Assembly: GCF_900102005.1 (NCBI RefSeq)
Contig: NZ_LT627736.1
Span: 1,984,001 to 2,048,000 of the forward strand
DNA from: Microbacterium sp. LKL04
GTDB lineage: Bacteria > Actinomycetota > Actinomycetes > Actinomycetales > Microbacteriaceae
Length of the DNA: 64,000 nucleotides
Reading direction: 5' to 3'
Part shown: positions 36,955 to 46,756 of the stretch, in pieces
How the letters are laid out: every line of letters begins with the position of its first letter
Numbering within the stretch: the first letter of the stretch is position 1
Made by a program: the position numbers and the translations under genes
Notes under the pieces: model-generated
Database searches by the model: none
Told to the model about the DNA's origin: nothing
The model's input: the letters and a program-made list of their open reading frames with translations, nothing else

Positions 36955-37238
36955 TGTCTGCTCACTCTCTTTCTCGCGTCGTACCTCGGGGGCATTGGAC
37001 GCACGGGGCGCTTACGCGCCGGGCACTTCTCCTCGCCCGGAGGCGAGGTGATCGGCACCGCTGTTCTGATGTCATTCCGCGGGGCTACCCGCGGCATTCC
37101 GTCCCCCTCGCACGCATGCGAACGAATCCGTTTCCGGAGCGGGGTGTGGGATGTGATGTTCTGCTGCCCGCGGCCTAGGCTGTGACGCCTATGCACTGCC
37201 CTGGCAGTGATCCCGCGCAAAGCGCAGGAATGTGGAAC
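36955..37238 (-). promoter_or_regulatory. Long structured leader of the S10 operon
   Basis: About 280 nt between the predicted transcription start and rpsJ. Three compact hairpins are visible: GGCGC-TTAC-GCGCC (37007-37020), CCTCGCC-CGGA-GGCGAGG (37031-37048) and CCGCGGG-GCTA-CCCGCGG (37077-37094). No coding frame is convincing in this 411-bp gap (36955-37365). Confidence 0.5.
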
Positions 37239-37244
37239 CTGTAC

Positions 37245-37273
37245 AGTCTACGTGCCGTTCGGGCGTGTCGCAA
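37245..37273 (-). promoter_or_regulatory. Predicted promoter of the S10 operon
   Basis: -35 TTGCGA (37273-37268), 17-bp spacer, -10 TAGACT (37250-37245) on the minus strand. Start expected near 37238. Confidence 0.6.
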
Positions 37274-37321
37274 ACCCGGGCGTGTCGCGCGCCGAGGGCA
37301 CCTGCCCGCCGCCACGAAGAA

Positions 37322-37346
37322 GGGGCCGGATGCCGCGGCATCCGAC
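37322..37346 (-). terminator. Terminator after Rv0909-like gene
   Basis: GGGGCCGGATGC (37322-37333) pairs with 37335-37346 side arm GCATCCGACCCC through one G-U wobble on the transcribed strand. The core is an inverted GGATGCC/GGCATCC pair with almost no spacer. Confidence 0.65.
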
Positions 37347-37365
37347 CCCTCGTCCGGGTTCGAGA

Positions 37366-37581
37366 TCACTCGTTGCCGATACGCCGATCCACGTTGTCAC
37401 GGACTCCGTCGACCTTCGCGTCGACGGAGTCGGGTGCGACCTTCTTGACGAAGTCGGCCGCGGCATCGAGGACCTTGTCGCTCACGTCTTCGGCCTTCTC
37501 GGACTTCAAGTTCTTCTCGATCTCGTCCTTGTGCTGCTCGAGGAACTGCTTCCCCTTGCCCACGATGTCGTCGATTCCCAT
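37366..37581 (-). CDS. Small Rv0909/MT0933-type antitoxin-like protein
   Basis: 71 aa from ATG 37581, which has AGGAAG upstream; ATG 37593 adds four residues but has poorer spacing. MGIDDIVGKGKQFLEQHKDE followed by a charged helical region resembles the MT0933-like antitoxin family. In Mycobacterium tuberculosis the relative pairs with toxin Rv0910; no such toxin gene is seen nearby, so a stand-alone stress or housekeeping role is possible. Confidence 0.7.
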   Translation of the reverse strand: MGIDDIVGKGKQFLEQHKDEIEKNLKSEKAEDVSDKVLDAAADFVKKVAPDSVDAKVDGVRDNVDRRIGNE

Positions 37582-37677
37582 GCTCTTCCTCATCTCCGTC
37601 GATGCTCGCGCAGGTGCCGCGGCGCGGTCAGTCTAGATCGCCCACCATCGACGCGGCACCCCTTGCGGGAACGACGA

Positions 37678-37705
37678 AGGGGCCGGGCCCGAAGGCCCGA
37701 CCCCT
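37678..37705 (-). terminator. Terminator of tuf
   Basis: A 12-bp stem (37678-37689 with 37694-37705, one G-U wobble on the RNA) closed by a UUCG tetraloop, 20 bp after the tuf stop. Confidence 0.75.
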
Positions 37706-37724
37706 GTCGGTGAAGTCCGAGGAC

Positions 37725-38915
37725 TTACTTGATGATCTTGGTCACCGTGCCGGCGCCGACGGTGCGGCCACCCTCACGGATCGCGAAGCCGAGTCCATCT
37801 TCCATGGCGATGGGCTGGATGAGCTCCACCGTCATGTCCGTGGTGTCACCGGGCATGACCATCTCGGTGCCCTCGGGCAGCGAGATGACGCCGGTCACGT
37901 CCGTGGTACGGAAGTAGAACTGCGGGCGGTAGTTCGTGTAGAAGGGGTTGTGACGGCCACCCTCCTCCTTCGAGAGGATGTAGGCAGTGCCCTCGAAGTT
38001 GGTGTGCGGCGTAACCGAACCCGGCTTCACGACGACCTGGCCACGCTCGACGTCGTCGCGCTTGAGACCACGGAGGAGCAGACCACAGTTCTCGCCGGCC
38101 CAGGCCTCGTCGAGCTGCTTGTGGAACATCTCGATACCCGTGACCGTGGTCTTCTGCGTCGGGCGGATGCCGACGATCTCGACCTCGGAGTTGATGGCGA
38201 GGGTGCCACGCTCGGCGCGACCGGTGACGACCGTTCCACGACCGGTGATCGTGAAGACGTCCTCGATCGGCATGAGGAACGGCTTGTCCTTGTCACGCAC
38301 GGGGTCGGGGATGTTCTCGTCAGCGGCGTCCATGAGGTCGAGGATCGACTGGACCCACTTCTCGTCGCCCTCGAGAGCCTTGAGGCCCGAGACGCGGACG
38401 ACGGGAGCGTCCTCAGCGAAGCCCTGCGAGGCGAGGAGCTCGGAGACCTCGAGCTCGACGAGCTCCAGGATCTCCTCGTCGTCGACCATGTCGGCCTTGT
38501 TGAGGGCGACCATCAGGTAGGGAACGCCGACCTGCTTGGCGAGCAGGACGTGCTCACGCGTCTGGGCCATCGGGCCGTCGGTGGCGGCGACCACGAGGAT
38601 CGCGCCGTCCATCTGCGCAGCACCGGTGATCATGTTCTTGATGTAGTCAGCGTGACCCGGGGCGTCGACGTGTGCGTAGTGACGCTTCGGGGTCTCGTAC
38701 TCGACGTGCGAGATGTTGATCGTGATACCACGCTGGCGCTCTTCGGGAGCGGAGTCGATCGACGCGAAGTCACGCTGCACGTTGGTGGCCGACGGGAACT
38801 TGTCGGCGAGCACCTTCGAGATGGCAGCGGTGAGCGTGGTCTTGCCGTGGTCGACGTGACCGATCGTTCCGATGTTGACGTGCGGCTTGGTCCGCTCGAA
38901 CTTGGCCTTGGCCAC
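37725..38915 (-). CDS. tuf: Elongation factor Tu
   Basis: 396 aa from GTG 38915 with GAGGAGG upstream. GTP-binding motifs [18 protein letters not shown] and NKAD are intact, followed by domains II and III to KIIK. Delivers aminoacyl-tRNA to the ribosome. It has its own leader and is separated from fusA by a terminator. Confidence 0.99.
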   Translation of the reverse strand: MAKAKFERTKPHVNIGTIGHVDHGKTTLTAAISKVLADKFPSATNVQRDFASIDSAPEERQRGITINISHVEYETPKRHYAHVDAPGHADYIKNMITGAAQMDGAILVVAATDGPMAQTREHVLLAKQVGVPYLMVALNKADMVDDEEILELVELEVSELLASQGFAEDAPVVRVSGLKALEGDEKWVQSILDLMDAADENIPDPVRDKDKPFLMPIEDVFTITGRGTVVTGRAERGTLAINSEVEIVGIRPTQKTTVTGIEMFHKQLDEAWAGENCGLLLRGLKRDDVERGQVVVKPGSVTPHTNFEGTAYILSKEEGGRHNPFYTNYRPQFYFRTTDVTGVISLPEGTEMVMPGDTTDMTVELIQPIAMEDGLGFAIREGGRTVGAGTVTKIIK

Positions 38916-38988
38916 TGGGTCCTCCTCAGGACTGTCGTGTAGTCATCCGGGCGCTGGATTGCGACCGGGTTTCTACGGGGATGTTGTC

Positions 38989-38994
38989 AGTGTA
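38989..38994 (-). promoter_or_regulatory. Possible -10 box of tuf promoter
   Basis: TACACT on the minus strand, 74 bp before the tuf start, downstream of the fusA terminator. The -35 is not clear (AAACTG at 17 bp). Confidence 0.35.
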
Positions 38995-39020
38995 GTTGAC
39001 GTGACGATATTCAGTTTGGG

Positions 39021-39052
39021 CGGATGCCGAGGGCCGGGGCCCCCGGCATCCG
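39021..39052 (-). terminator. Terminator of fusA
   Basis: A 14-bp stem, 39021-39034 with 39039-39052 (one G-U wobble on the RNA), 11 bp after the fusA stop. The outer stem is an inverted GGATGCC/GGCATCC pair. Confidence 0.75.
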
Positions 39053-39063
39053 AAGAGCGGGTG

Positions 39064-41178
39064 TTACTCGCCCTTGGTCTTCTGGACGATCTCGTCGGCC
39101 ACCGCGCGGGGGACCTCGGAGTAGCTGTCGAACTCCATCGCGTAGACCGCACGACCCGAGGTCTTCGAGCGCAGGTCACCGATGTAGCCGAACATCTCCG
39201 ACAGGGGGACGAGGGCGCGGACGATCTTGATGCCCGCACCGTCCTCCATGGACTGGATCTGGCCACGACGCGAGTTCAGGTCGCCGATGACGTCGCCCAT
39301 GTACTCCTCGGGAGTACGGACCTCGACCGCCATGAGCGGCTCGAGGAGAACGGGGTTCGCCTTGCGGACGGCCTCCTTGAAGCCCATCGAGCCGGCGATC
39401 TTGAACGCCATCTCGGACGAGTCGACGTCGTGCGACGCGCCATCGGTCAGGATCGCCTTGACACCCACCATGGGGAAGCCGGCGAGCACGCCGACCTGCA
39501 TGGCGTCCTGGAAGCCCTGGTTGGTGGGCTCGATGTACTCGCGCGGGATGCGGCCACCGGTGACCTTGTTCTCGAACTCGTAGATCTTGTCCGGCGTGAC
39601 CTCGAGGGGCTCGAGGGCGAACTGGATCTTCGCGAACTGACCCGAACCACCGGTCTGCTTCTTGTGCGTGTAGTCGTGACGCTCGACGGTCTTCTTGATC
39701 GTCTCGCGGTACGCGACCTGCGGCTTGCCGACGTTGGCCTCGACGCGGAACTCGCGCTTCATGCGGTCCACGAGGATGTCGAGGTGCAGCTCGCCCATGC
39801 CCTTGATGACGGTCTGACCCGTCTCGGGGTTGAGCTCCGTGCGGAACGTCGGGTCCTCTTCGGCGAGCTTCTGGATCGCGATGCCCAGCTTCTCCTGGTC
39901 GGCCTTGGTCTTCGGCTCGATCGCGACCTCGATGACGGGCTCGGGGAACGTCATCGACTCGAGGACGACGGGCTCGGCCGGGTCTGCCAGGGTGTCACCG
40001 GTGGTGGTGTCCTTCAGGCCGATGACGGCGTAGATGTTGCCCGCGGTGACCGCGTCGACCGGGTTCTCCTTGTTGGCGTGCATCTGGAAGATCTTCCCGA
40101 TGCGCTCCTTCTTGCCCTTGGTCGAGTTGATGACCTGCGCACCCGAGTCGAGCTGACCCGAGTAGACGCGGATGTAGGTCAGGCGACCGAAGAACGGGTG
40201 CACGGCGACCTTGAAGGCCAGCGCGGCGAACGGGTCGTTGGCGTCGGGGTGACGCTCGATGACCTTCTCCTCGTCCTTCGGGTCGTGCGCCTCGATGGCG
40301 GGCACGTCGAGGGGCGACGGGAGGTAGTCGACGACCGCGTCGAGCATCGGCTGGACGCCGCGGTTCTTGAACGCCGAGCCGCAGAGCACGGGGTAGAGCT
40401 CGCCGGCGACGGTCATCTTGCGGATGGCGCCCTTGATCTCGGCCAGGGTCAGCTCTTCGCCGCCGAAGAACTTCTCGAGCAGCTCGTCGTCGGACTCGGC
40501 GACGGTCTCGAGGAGCTTCTGCCGGTACTCGTCAGCGCGGTCCTTGAGGTCCGCGGGGATCTCCTGGACCTCGTACTTGGCGCCCATGGTGACGTCACCC
40601 TTGGAGTCACCGGGCCACACCAGTGCGCGCATCTCGACGAGGTCGATGACGCCGACGAAGTCGTTCTCGGCACCGATCGGGAGCTGCAGCACGAGCGGCT
40701 TGGCACCGAGGCGCTTGATGATGGTGTCGACGGTGAAGTAGAAGTCCGCGCCGAGCTTGTCCATCTTGTTGACGAAGCAGATGCGGGGGACGTCGTACTT
40801 GTCGGCCTGACGCCACACGGTCTCGGACTGGGGCTCGACGCCCTCCTTGCCGTCGAAGACGGCGACGGCGCCGTCGAGGACGCGGAGCGAGCGCTCCACC
40901 TCGACGGTGAAGTCGACGTGACCGGGGGTGTCGATGATGTTGATCTGGTTCTTGTTCCAGAAGCAGGTCACGGCGGCAGACGTGATCGTGATGCCGCGCT
41001 CCTTCTCCTGCTCCATCCAGTCGGTGGTCGAGGCGCCGTCGTGGGTCTCGCCCAGCTTGTGGTTGACACCCGTGTAGAAGAGGATGCGCTCGGTCGTCGT
41101 CGTCTTGCCGGCATCGATGTGCGCCATGATGCCGATGTTGCGGACCTTGTTGAGGTCGGTGAGCACTTCTTGTGCCAC
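39064..41178 (-). CDS. fusA: Elongation factor G
   Basis: 704 aa. GTPase motifs [25 protein letters not shown] and NKMDK; domain IV has [14 protein letters not shown] sequence and [11 protein letters not shown]. Catalyses translocation. A perfect 14-bp hairpin separates it from rpsG. Confidence 0.99.
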   Translation of the reverse strand: MAQEVLTDLNKVRNIGIMAHIDAGKTTTTERILFYTGVNHKLGETHDGASTTDWMEQEKERGITITSAAVTCFWNKNQINIIDTPGHVDFTVEVERSLRVLDGAVAVFDGKEGVEPQSETVWRQADKYDVPRICFVNKMDKLGADFYFTVDTIIKRLGAKPLVLQLPIGAENDFVGVIDLVEMRALVWPGDSKGDVTMGAKYEVQEIPADLKDRADEYRQKLLETVAESDDELLEKFFGGEELTLAEIKGAIRKMTVAGELYPVLCGSAFKNRGVQPMLDAVVDYLPSPLDVPAIEAHDPKDEEKVIERHPDANDPFAALAFKVAVHPFFGRLTYIRVYSGQLDSGAQVINSTKGKKERIGKIFQMHANKENPVDAVTAGNIYAVIGLKDTTTGDTLADPAEPVVLESMTFPEPVIEVAIEPKTKADQEKLGIAIQKLAEEDPTFRTELNPETGQTVIKGMGELHLDILVDRMKREFRVEANVGKPQVAYRETIKKTVERHDYTHKKQTGGSGQFAKIQFALEPLEVTPDKIYEFENKVTGGRIPREYIEPTNQGFQDAMQVGVLAGFPMVGVKAILTDGASHDVDSSEMAFKIAGSMGFKEAVRKANPVLLEPLMAVEVRTPEEYMGDVIGDLNSRRGQIQSMEDGAGIKIVRALVPLSEMFGYIGDLRSKTSGRAVYAMEFDSYSEVPRAVADEIVQKTKGE

Positions 41179-41212
41179 GGGGTGTCCTTACGTGTAGTGA
41201 CGGATGTCGCGG

Positions 41213-41245
41213 GGTGACCGGCCGGGGGTTGCCCGGCCGGTCACC
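41213..41245 (-). terminator. Strong hairpin between rpsG and fusA
   Basis: Perfect 14-bp stem GGTGACCGGCCGGG (41213-41226) with 41232-41245, 5-nt loop, starting 10 bp after the rpsG stop. Probably a partial terminator inside the str operon. Confidence 0.65.
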
Positions 41246-41255
41246 GAGGTGCTGA

Positions 41256-41726
41256 TTACCAGCGGTAGTGCGCGAAGGCGCGGTTCGACTCGGCCATCTT
41301 GTGGGTGTCCTCGCGGCGCTTCACCGCGGCACCGAGGCCGTTCGAGGCATCCAGGATCTCGTTCTGGAGGCGCTCGGTCATGGTCTTCTCACGGCGACCC
41401 TTCGCGTACGAGACGAGCCAGCGCAGCGCGAGCGTGTTCGCGCGGTGCGGCTTGACCTCGACGGGAACCTGGTAGGTCGAGCCACCGACACGGCGGCTCT
41501 TGACCTCGAGGGTGGGGCGGACGTTGTCGAGCGCCTTCTTGAGCGTCGCGACGGCGTCCTGGCCGTTCTTCGCCTCGACACCCTTGAGGGCGTTGTAGAC
41601 GATGGCCTCGGCGATGGACTTCTTGCCATCGACGAGGATCTTGTTCACCAGCTGGGTGACGATCGGAGCACCGTAGACCGGGTCGTTGACGACGACGCGG
41701 CGGGGTGCGGGTCCCTTGCGAGGCAT
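41256..41726 (-). CDS. rpsG: 30S ribosomal protein S7
   Basis: 156 aa. [39 protein letters not shown] and the C-terminal [13 protein letters not shown] are diagnostic. 5 bp after rpsL. Confidence 0.98.
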   Translation of the reverse strand: MPRKGPAPRRVVVNDPVYGAPIVTQLVNKILVDGKKSIAEAIVYNALKGVEAKNGQDAVATLKKALDNVRPTLEVKSRRVGGSTYQVPVEVKPHRANTLALRWLVSYAKGRREKTMTERLQNEILDASNGLGAAVKRREDTHKMAESNRAFAHYRW

Positions 41727-41731
41727 CTAAC

Positions 41732-42100
41732 TCAACCCTTCTTGGCGCCGTAGCGGCTGCGAGCCTGCTTACGGTTCTTGACGGCCTGGGTGTCCAGGGC
41801 GCCGCGGACGATCTTGTAACGCACACCGGGGAGGTCCTTCACACGACCACCGCGGACGAGCACGAGCGAGTGCTCCTGCAGGTTGTGACCCTCACCGGGG
41901 ATGTAGGCGGTGACCTCGGTCCCGTTACGGAGCTTCACACGAGCGACCTTGCGCATCGCCGAGTTCGGCTTCTTGGGCGTGGTCGTGTACACGCGGGTGC
42001 AGACACCCGCCTGCTGCGGGTTCGCCTTCAGGGCGGGCGCCTTGGTCTTCGAGACCTTCGGCGAGCGACCCTTGCGAACCAACTGCTGAATGGTTGGCAC
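41732..42100 (-). CDS. rpsL: 30S ribosomal protein S12
   Basis: 122 aa from GTG 42100 (AGGAG upstream), reading [13 protein letters not shown]. The longer frame upstream is leader. The streptomycin-determining region [14 protein letters not shown] has the wild-type Lys pair, and [14 protein letters not shown] is likewise wild type. First gene of the str operon. Confidence 0.97.
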   Translation of the reverse strand: MPTIQQLVRKGRSPKVSKTKAPALKANPQQAGVCTRVYTTTPKKPNSAMRKVARVKLRNGTEVTAYIPGEGHNLQEHSLVLVRGGRVKDLPGVRYKIVRGALDTQAVKNRKQARSRYGAKKG

Positions 42101-42328
42101 GTTCTCTCCTTGTCGATCTGCGCGCGGCTCTCGCCTTGCACAGGTGCTGCACGGTGACAGCGTTCGTGGTTTCACCACAGATCCATCGGCTTGCCGCGAC
42201 TGCGGCGAACGGGGTGATGGATATGCCGTGGGGGTGACCTGTTCGCAGGCCCTGTCCCTGTGTGCGTTCGCCTCGCCTGCTCCGAACCGAGGCACGTCGC
42301 ATGGCGCGCGTGTGCGCACACCCGCTCA

Positions 42329-42358
42329 ATGATACGCGGGATCGCGAACCCGGGTCAA
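42329..42358 (-). promoter_or_regulatory. Predicted promoter of rpsL-rpsG-fusA
   Basis: -35 TTGACC (42358-42353), 18-bp spacer, -10 TATCAT (42334-42329) on the minus strand. It implies a leader of about 220 nt before rpsL; the 305-bp gap 42101-42405 holds this leader and no gene. Confidence 0.75.
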
Positions 42359-42405
42359 ACGGGGCCGGTGTTCACCGAGAAGGCTCAGGTGAAGATCGCC
42401 GCCGG

Positions 42406-43704
42406 TCAGGAACCGGCATCCATCCGGTGCAGTCGGAGGGCGGCGTCGCCGAGCAGGAACCTGCCCGTGACCTCGACGTCCTCCCCGGGCTGGAGCTCGA
42501 CGTCCGCCCCGAGCGGACTGGGGATCAGGATGCCGTTGGTCGATCCCAGATCCGTGATCCGCCAGGTGTCCCCGCGACGCTCGAGGCGGGCGTGGGTCTT
42601 CGAGACCGTGCGAGTCGCGTCGACGACGGCGACCAGCTGCGCGCGGGGGTGCGAGGGGTCGGAGACCGGGTTGCGCCCGAGCACGACGACGTCCGCGGAC
42701 AGGGTGACCGTCGATGCATCGGGGAGGGCGAGCTCCCACCGGGGGTGGCCGCGCCGCACGACGACGGTGCGCTCGAGGTCGGCCTCGAAGGACGGCGCCG
42801 CGGCCTCGTCGCGCCGGCGCTCCTGCGCCGAGACCGATGCGGCCGCCGATACGGGCGCCCCGGCGGCGGGCGACCCCGAGACGGCGGAGACCTCCCCCGT
42901 GAGCTCCGGGAACACGTCCCGCTCGTCGCGGTCGGTGCGCGCGGCCGAGCGACGCAGGCGTGTGACCGGGGCGTCGTCGCGACCGGGCACCGACGAGATG
43001 ATCTCCGGGCCGCTCGCCCGCACCGGCGGACTGACCTCGGAGCGGACGGTCGGCGTGGGCGCCGTGGGGTCGGGGGCTTCGGGCGCCGACTCTTCGAGCG
43101 ACGCCGGCGCAACGTCCGATCCGGGCGACCACGGCTGCGGGGCGACGGATGCCGGAGCGGGCGCCAGCATCGCCGGGACGCCCGTCCGGGGGGTCGGGGG
43201 CGCAGGCTCGGACGTCGCCGGGAAAGGCGGCGGCGGCAGCGGCGCACCGAACTCCGGCATCGGCGTCCCGATCGGCGGATAGGGGTCGTCCGGCTGCGCC
43301 GCGGGCTGCGCGCGCACGCGCGCGGGCCGCGCGCCCCGCCACTCCGCAGGGCCGAAGCCGACGATGGTGGCCCACACCGGGAACAGCAGCGCCGCCACCC
43401 CCGTCATCCCCGCGCCGTACCCGAAGCCGGGGTTGAGTCGATGTACCGCGACGACGACGAGGATCCAGACCGCGAGGGTTCCCAGGCCCGGGATGAGGAC
43501 CAGGAGCGCCAGCCACGGCGAGAAGCCGCCCCAACGCAGGAGGACGGCGATGTTGACGATCGGCACCCACGCACGCCACGCGTCTTCGCCCATCTTGCGG
43601 AACGCAGCCGCGAGGGCCAGAGCGACCCAGATGTAGACCGCGACGCCGAGGATGCCGGTCAGCAGGCTCAGGACGACCGCCGCACCGACGTCGACTCCGT
43701 TCAT
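42406..43704 (-). CDS. FHA domain protein with N-terminal membrane region
   Basis: 432 aa. The N-terminal 125 residues carry about four hydrophobic helices of DUF5684-like type (GEDAWRAWVPIVNIAVLL). A long Pro/Ala-rich linker follows. The C-terminal FHA domain has VLGRNPVSD, VSKTHARLERRG and ITDLGSTNGI, the phosphothreonine-binding set. It is probably a membrane-tethered reader of Ser/Thr kinase signals. No kinase gene is nearby. Confidence 0.9.
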   Translation of the reverse strand: MNGVDVGAAVVLSLLTGILGVAVYIWVALALAAAFRKMGEDAWRAWVPIVNIAVLLRWGGFSPWLALLVLIPGLGTLAVWILVVVAVHRLNPGFGYGAGMTGVAALLFPVWATIVGFGPAEWRGARPARVRAQPAAQPDDPYPPIGTPMPEFGAPLPPPPFPATSEPAPPTPRTGVPAMLAPAPASVAPQPWSPGSDVAPASLEESAPEAPDPTAPTPTVRSEVSPPVRASGPEIISSVPGRDDAPVTRLRRSAARTDRDERDVFPELTGEVSAVSGSPAAGAPVSAAASVSAQERRRDEAAAPSFEADLERTVVVRRGHPRWELALPDASTVTLSADVVVLGRNPVSDPSHPRAQLVAVVDATRTVSKTHARLERRGDTWRITDLGSTNGILIPSPLGADVELQPGEDVEVTGRFLLGDAALRLHRMDAGS

Positions 43705-43746
43705 CCCTCCACCCTACGTGCGCGGGCCGCTGCGGCGGGGCGGAGG

Positions 43747-44406
43747 TCAGACGCCCGGAAGGCCTTCGCCGGTGTCGAACGGCGCGTCGAGCGAGCGTGT
43801 CAGTTCATCGAGCATGGCGGCGATCTGGGGCTCGACGTACTGCGCGATCGCCGTCTGGATCCTCAACCGGTGCCGGAGGAGGAGCGTGCACACCTCGCGG
43901 CCGACCATGCTCGCGTACTCGTCCGCGAGGCGGACCTCCTGCCGAAGCGCCGCCTTCGCATCATCGGACAACGGCGGGAGGGCCGGCACAGCGGCATCCG
44001 CCTCGTCGGCCATCCCGGCGACCGTGAACAGGAACGGAGCGCCGGGAACCGGGTCGGGATCCATCGGGAGGCCGTCGAACTCCGGCTCGAGCCCCTCCGA
44101 CGGCCGGTAGGTGCGGGAGCGGTTGCGGTCGGCCTGCTGGTCGAGCTCGGCCTGGAGCATGGGCAGGTTCCGCGCTGTGTACAGGGCGACGGCGTTGTCG
44201 ACGATCGTCTTGATCCGGGTCGACAGCCCGTGCTGCACACCGTGCGGCACATCCGAGCCGAGCCCGGCCGCCGAGAGGACAGGCGAGCCCAGACAGCGCC
44301 GACACGGGGCCACCCGGCCGCGGTGGGTGGCAGGCTCCCAGCGCGGCAACCAGCGCAGCCAGGCCTCGACGGCCTGGCTGACCTGCGTCTCGAGCGAGCG
44401 CTCCAC
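43747..44406 (-). CDS. Unrecognised cytoplasmic protein with CRRC motif
   Basis: 219 aa from GTG 44406. No family recognised. An N-terminal Trp-rich segment (AWLRWLPRWEP) precedes one CxxC (PCRRC); the rest is acidic and largely helical, without signal peptide or membrane helix. It lies 42 bp upstream of the FHA gene, on the same strand, and may share its transcript. Confidence 0.7.
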   Translation of the reverse strand: MERSLETQVSQAVEAWLRWLPRWEPATHRGRVAPCRRCLGSPVLSAAGLGSDVPHGVQHGLSTRIKTIVDNAVALYTARNLPMLQAELDQQADRNRSRTYRPSEGLEPEFDGLPMDPDPVPGAPFLFTVAGMADEADAAVPALPPLSDDAKAALRQEVRLADEYASMVGREVCTLLLRHRLRIQTAIAQYVEPQIAAMLDELTRSLDAPFDTGEGLPGV

Positions 44407-44472
44407 GCGTCCATTGTCGCGGAGACACAGCCCGATCGGGGGTATTTCAGGGCAGCAGGATGCCGCGGCCCG

Positions 44473-44940
44473 TCACTCGTCGTCCTCGTCGCGCTCCCAC
44501 GGCCACTCCGGACGGCGGGCGCGCGTGCGGTGGAGCGCGATGCCCGCCCACGCAGCCGCTGCGGATGTGACGGCCAGGACGAGCGCGTACCAGGACAGCG
44601 CGAACTCCCCCGCGACACCGATCGCCGCCGCGGCGTCGGCGCCGCTCAGGACGCCGCCGAGGACGACTCCCAGAAGGTACGCGGCGAGCGTGGCGAGCGT
44701 CACCCACAGAGCTGCCGTGTACCGACGGCGGCGCACCGCTCCGTACTCCGTCCCGGCGAAGGCGACGGCGCACAGCAGCATGGCCGCGATGCCCGATCCC
44801 TGCCCGAGGCCGGGCGCCGAGAGGACGTCGGTGTCGGTGAGCAGGCTCGTGAAGCCGAACCCGCAGATCGCGAGCGCCGCGAACCCCACCGTCGCGAAGA
44901 ACGCGGCGATGGGGGCTGCGACACCGGACGGCTGCGTCAT
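44473..44940 (-). CDS. Small four-helix membrane protein
   Basis: 155 aa. Four hydrophobic segments (about residues 10-33, 46-62, 76-100, 108-132) and an acidic tail ending ERDEDDE. No family recognised. It starts 16 bp after the next upstream gene, so they are probably co-transcribed. Confidence 0.75.
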   Translation of the reverse strand: MTQPSGVAAPIAAFFATVGFAALAICGFGFTSLLTDTDVLSAPGLGQGSGIAAMLLCAVAFAGTEYGAVRRRRYTAALWVTLATLAAYLLGVVLGGVLSGADAAAAIGVAGEFALSWYALVLAVTSAAAAWAGIALHRTRARRPEWPWERDEDDE

Positions 44941-44956
44941 CAGCCGCGGTCGGACA

Positions 44957-46015
44957 TCAGTACTGGTGCAGCTGCGGGCCGGCTTCGAGCGTGCGCTCGT
45001 ACTCGCGCTGCGCCTCGTCGTTGAGCTCGGTCACCCGACGCCCACGCGCAGCGACCCAGGCGCCGAACCAGATGGTGATCTCGCGACCGAGGATGAACGC
45101 GATGACCGCGAGCGGAGCGAGCAGCTGATCGCCGACGATCTGAGCGGCCTGCGACGGGGGGATGGACCAGAACGGAGCCTGGAACAGCTGACCGAGCAGG
45201 TGTCCCCCGTACGCGACGGCGCCGACGATCAGCCCGAAGACGACCCAGCGTCCCCAGCGGCCGCGGTTGATGAAGGCGCCCAGGATCCAGAATCCGAGGA
45301 AGAAGACCACGACCGGAACCCAGAAGCTCCACGTGGTGACGATGTCGACGACCGTCTGGCCGAGCGTGTTGACGGCGAGGCCGTCCGTGAGGGCGATGAG
45401 GCCGAGGGTCGCAGCCAGGTACAGCACCGCGAACAGGAGCGCCGCGAGGAGACCGATCGCTCCCGCCGCGCCGCGGTTGCCGCGCGGCCGCGGCGCCTCG
45501 GGCGCCTGCACGAAGATCGGCTGCTGCGAGTACACGGCGGTCGGCGCGGCGGCCGCCGCCGGCTCGCTCGCGGTGACGGTCGTCGGCGTGTGATCGGCGT
45601 GCGCGTACGCCTCGGTCGCGACGGCGGGGGCCGCGGCATCCTTCGTCACGGTGTCGTTCGCACGGGTCGCCTCGATGGATTCAGCGGGAGCGGACTCGGC
45701 CTCGGGCGTGGCCGGACGATACAGCGGCTCGCTGCTGACCGCGCTCGCGGTCACGGGGGCGTCGGGCTCGCTGTACTTGCTGTAGTCGACGGACAGGTCC
45801 GACCCGCGGTCGGTCGCGTCGAAGGACCGGTCTCCGCGGGGGCGGTCGTCCGCCGTGCGCGACGCCGCCTCAGCGTCGGCGAGGCTGTCGTTGGCGCTGC
45901 CGACGACATCGTCCACGCCACGCGATCCATCCGCGGACGTGGGCTCCGCCACGGGCTCGCCGAAGGCCGGCTCGGTCGTCTTGTCGTTGCGCTCGCCGAA
46001 CTGGGGGTCGCTCAT
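44957..46015 (-). CDS. Membrane protein with long acidic N-terminal tail
   Basis: 352 aa from ATG 46015; AGGAG lies upstream, and a GTG at 46033 would overlap that ribosome site. Residues 1-175 are a low-complexity Ala/Asp/Glu/Thr-rich, probably disordered cytoplasmic tail. Four or five helices follow (LLAALLFAVLYLAATLGLIA onward). No enzyme motif. Unknown function. Confidence 0.75.
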   Translation of the reverse strand: MSDPQFGERNDKTTEPAFGEPVAEPTSADGSRGVDDVVGSANDSLADAEAASRTADDRPRGDRSFDATDRGSDLSVDYSKYSEPDAPVTASAVSSEPLYRPATPEAESAPAESIEATRANDTVTKDAAAPAVATEAYAHADHTPTTVTASEPAAAAAPTAVYSQQPIFVQAPEAPRPRGNRGAAGAIGLLAALLFAVLYLAATLGLIALTDGLAVNTLGQTVVDIVTTWSFWVPVVVFFLGFWILGAFINRGRWGRWVVFGLIVGAVAYGGHLLGQLFQAPFWSIPPSQAAQIVGDQLLAPLAVIAFILGREITIWFGAWVAARGRRVTELNDEAQREYERTLEAGPQLHQY

Positions 46016-46146
46016 TGCCGTGTCACTCCTCACGCAGGGGCGTGCGCCGCCGCTGAAGCGAGCGTATCCCCGCGCCTCACAGGCGCCGCGGAGGCGCCCC
46101 GACGTGTCTCGGAGGCGGTGCCCGCCGTGGTGCGTATCGTGGAGCC

Positions 46147-46752
46147 ATGGCGAGGCGGCAGGCGACGATCGGGCGGACTCTCGCCACCACGGCAGCCGTC
46201 CTCCTGGCGCTGACCGTCACGGCCTGTGCACCCGAACCTGATGCCGCACCTCCGGGGCCCACCGACGCGGCATCCGGGACCCCCGCTCCCACGGTCACCC
46301 CCGTCGCCATCGCCGACTTCCCATTCGGTCCCTCGTCGTCCACGACCCCGCTGCCGTCCGACTGCGAGAGCATCCTGACCCCCGACATCCGCGCCTCGCT
46401 CGACGGCATCCCGCTGAACGCCCCCGGGATGGGCGGCGGCATCCGTCCCGACAGCAGCCGCGTATGCGTATGGGCGGACCCCGGAGCGAGCCGCACGAGC
46501 CTCGTCACCGTCGTCGGCTACTCCCCCGAGCGCGACGCACGCGACGCCCTCTATCTGCTCGGCGTCGATGACGGCTACCTCTGCTACGAGCCCGACGAGG
46601 GACTCCGGTGCGAGAAGAGCGGGACGGACGATCTCGGACTGTCGGAGGGACGCACCGTGTTCTGGCGCGACGGCGTCGCCATCGACACCCAGTACCGGAA
46701 CCTCGCCCCGCAGGGGTACACCGACGGGATCGTGAAGGCGATCTGGGGCTGA
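46147..46752 (+). CDS. Exported lipoprotein, convergent paralogue of next gene
   Basis: 201 aa. Signal peptide with lipobox TVTAC. The Cys-containing domain has SDCESIL, SSRVCVW, YLCYEPDEGLRC. It ends QGYTDGIVKAIWG, matching AGYADGVAEAVWPAAG of the convergent gene at 46757. No family recognised with certainty. Only 4 bp separate the two stop codons. Confidence 0.8.
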   Translation: MARRQATIGRTLATTAAVLLALTVTACAPEPDAAPPGPTDAASGTPAPTVTPVAIADFPFGPSSSTTPLPSDCESILTPDIRASLDGIPLNAPGMGGGIRPDSSRVCVWADPGASRTSLVTVVGYSPERDARDALYLLGVDDGYLCYEPDEGLRCEKSGTDDLGLSEGRTVFWRDGVAIDTQYRNLAPQGYTDGIVKAIWG

Positions 46753-46756
46753 GGCC

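Noticed and set aside
36955..37365. Small coding gene between rpsJ and the Rv0909-like gene
   Set aside because: Available frames lack ribosome sites and conserved features; promoter and leader explain the interval.
42262..45024. Long open frame on plus strand across the FHA gene region
   Set aside because: Arg/Gly-rich shadow; the minus strand encodes recognisable FHA and membrane proteins.
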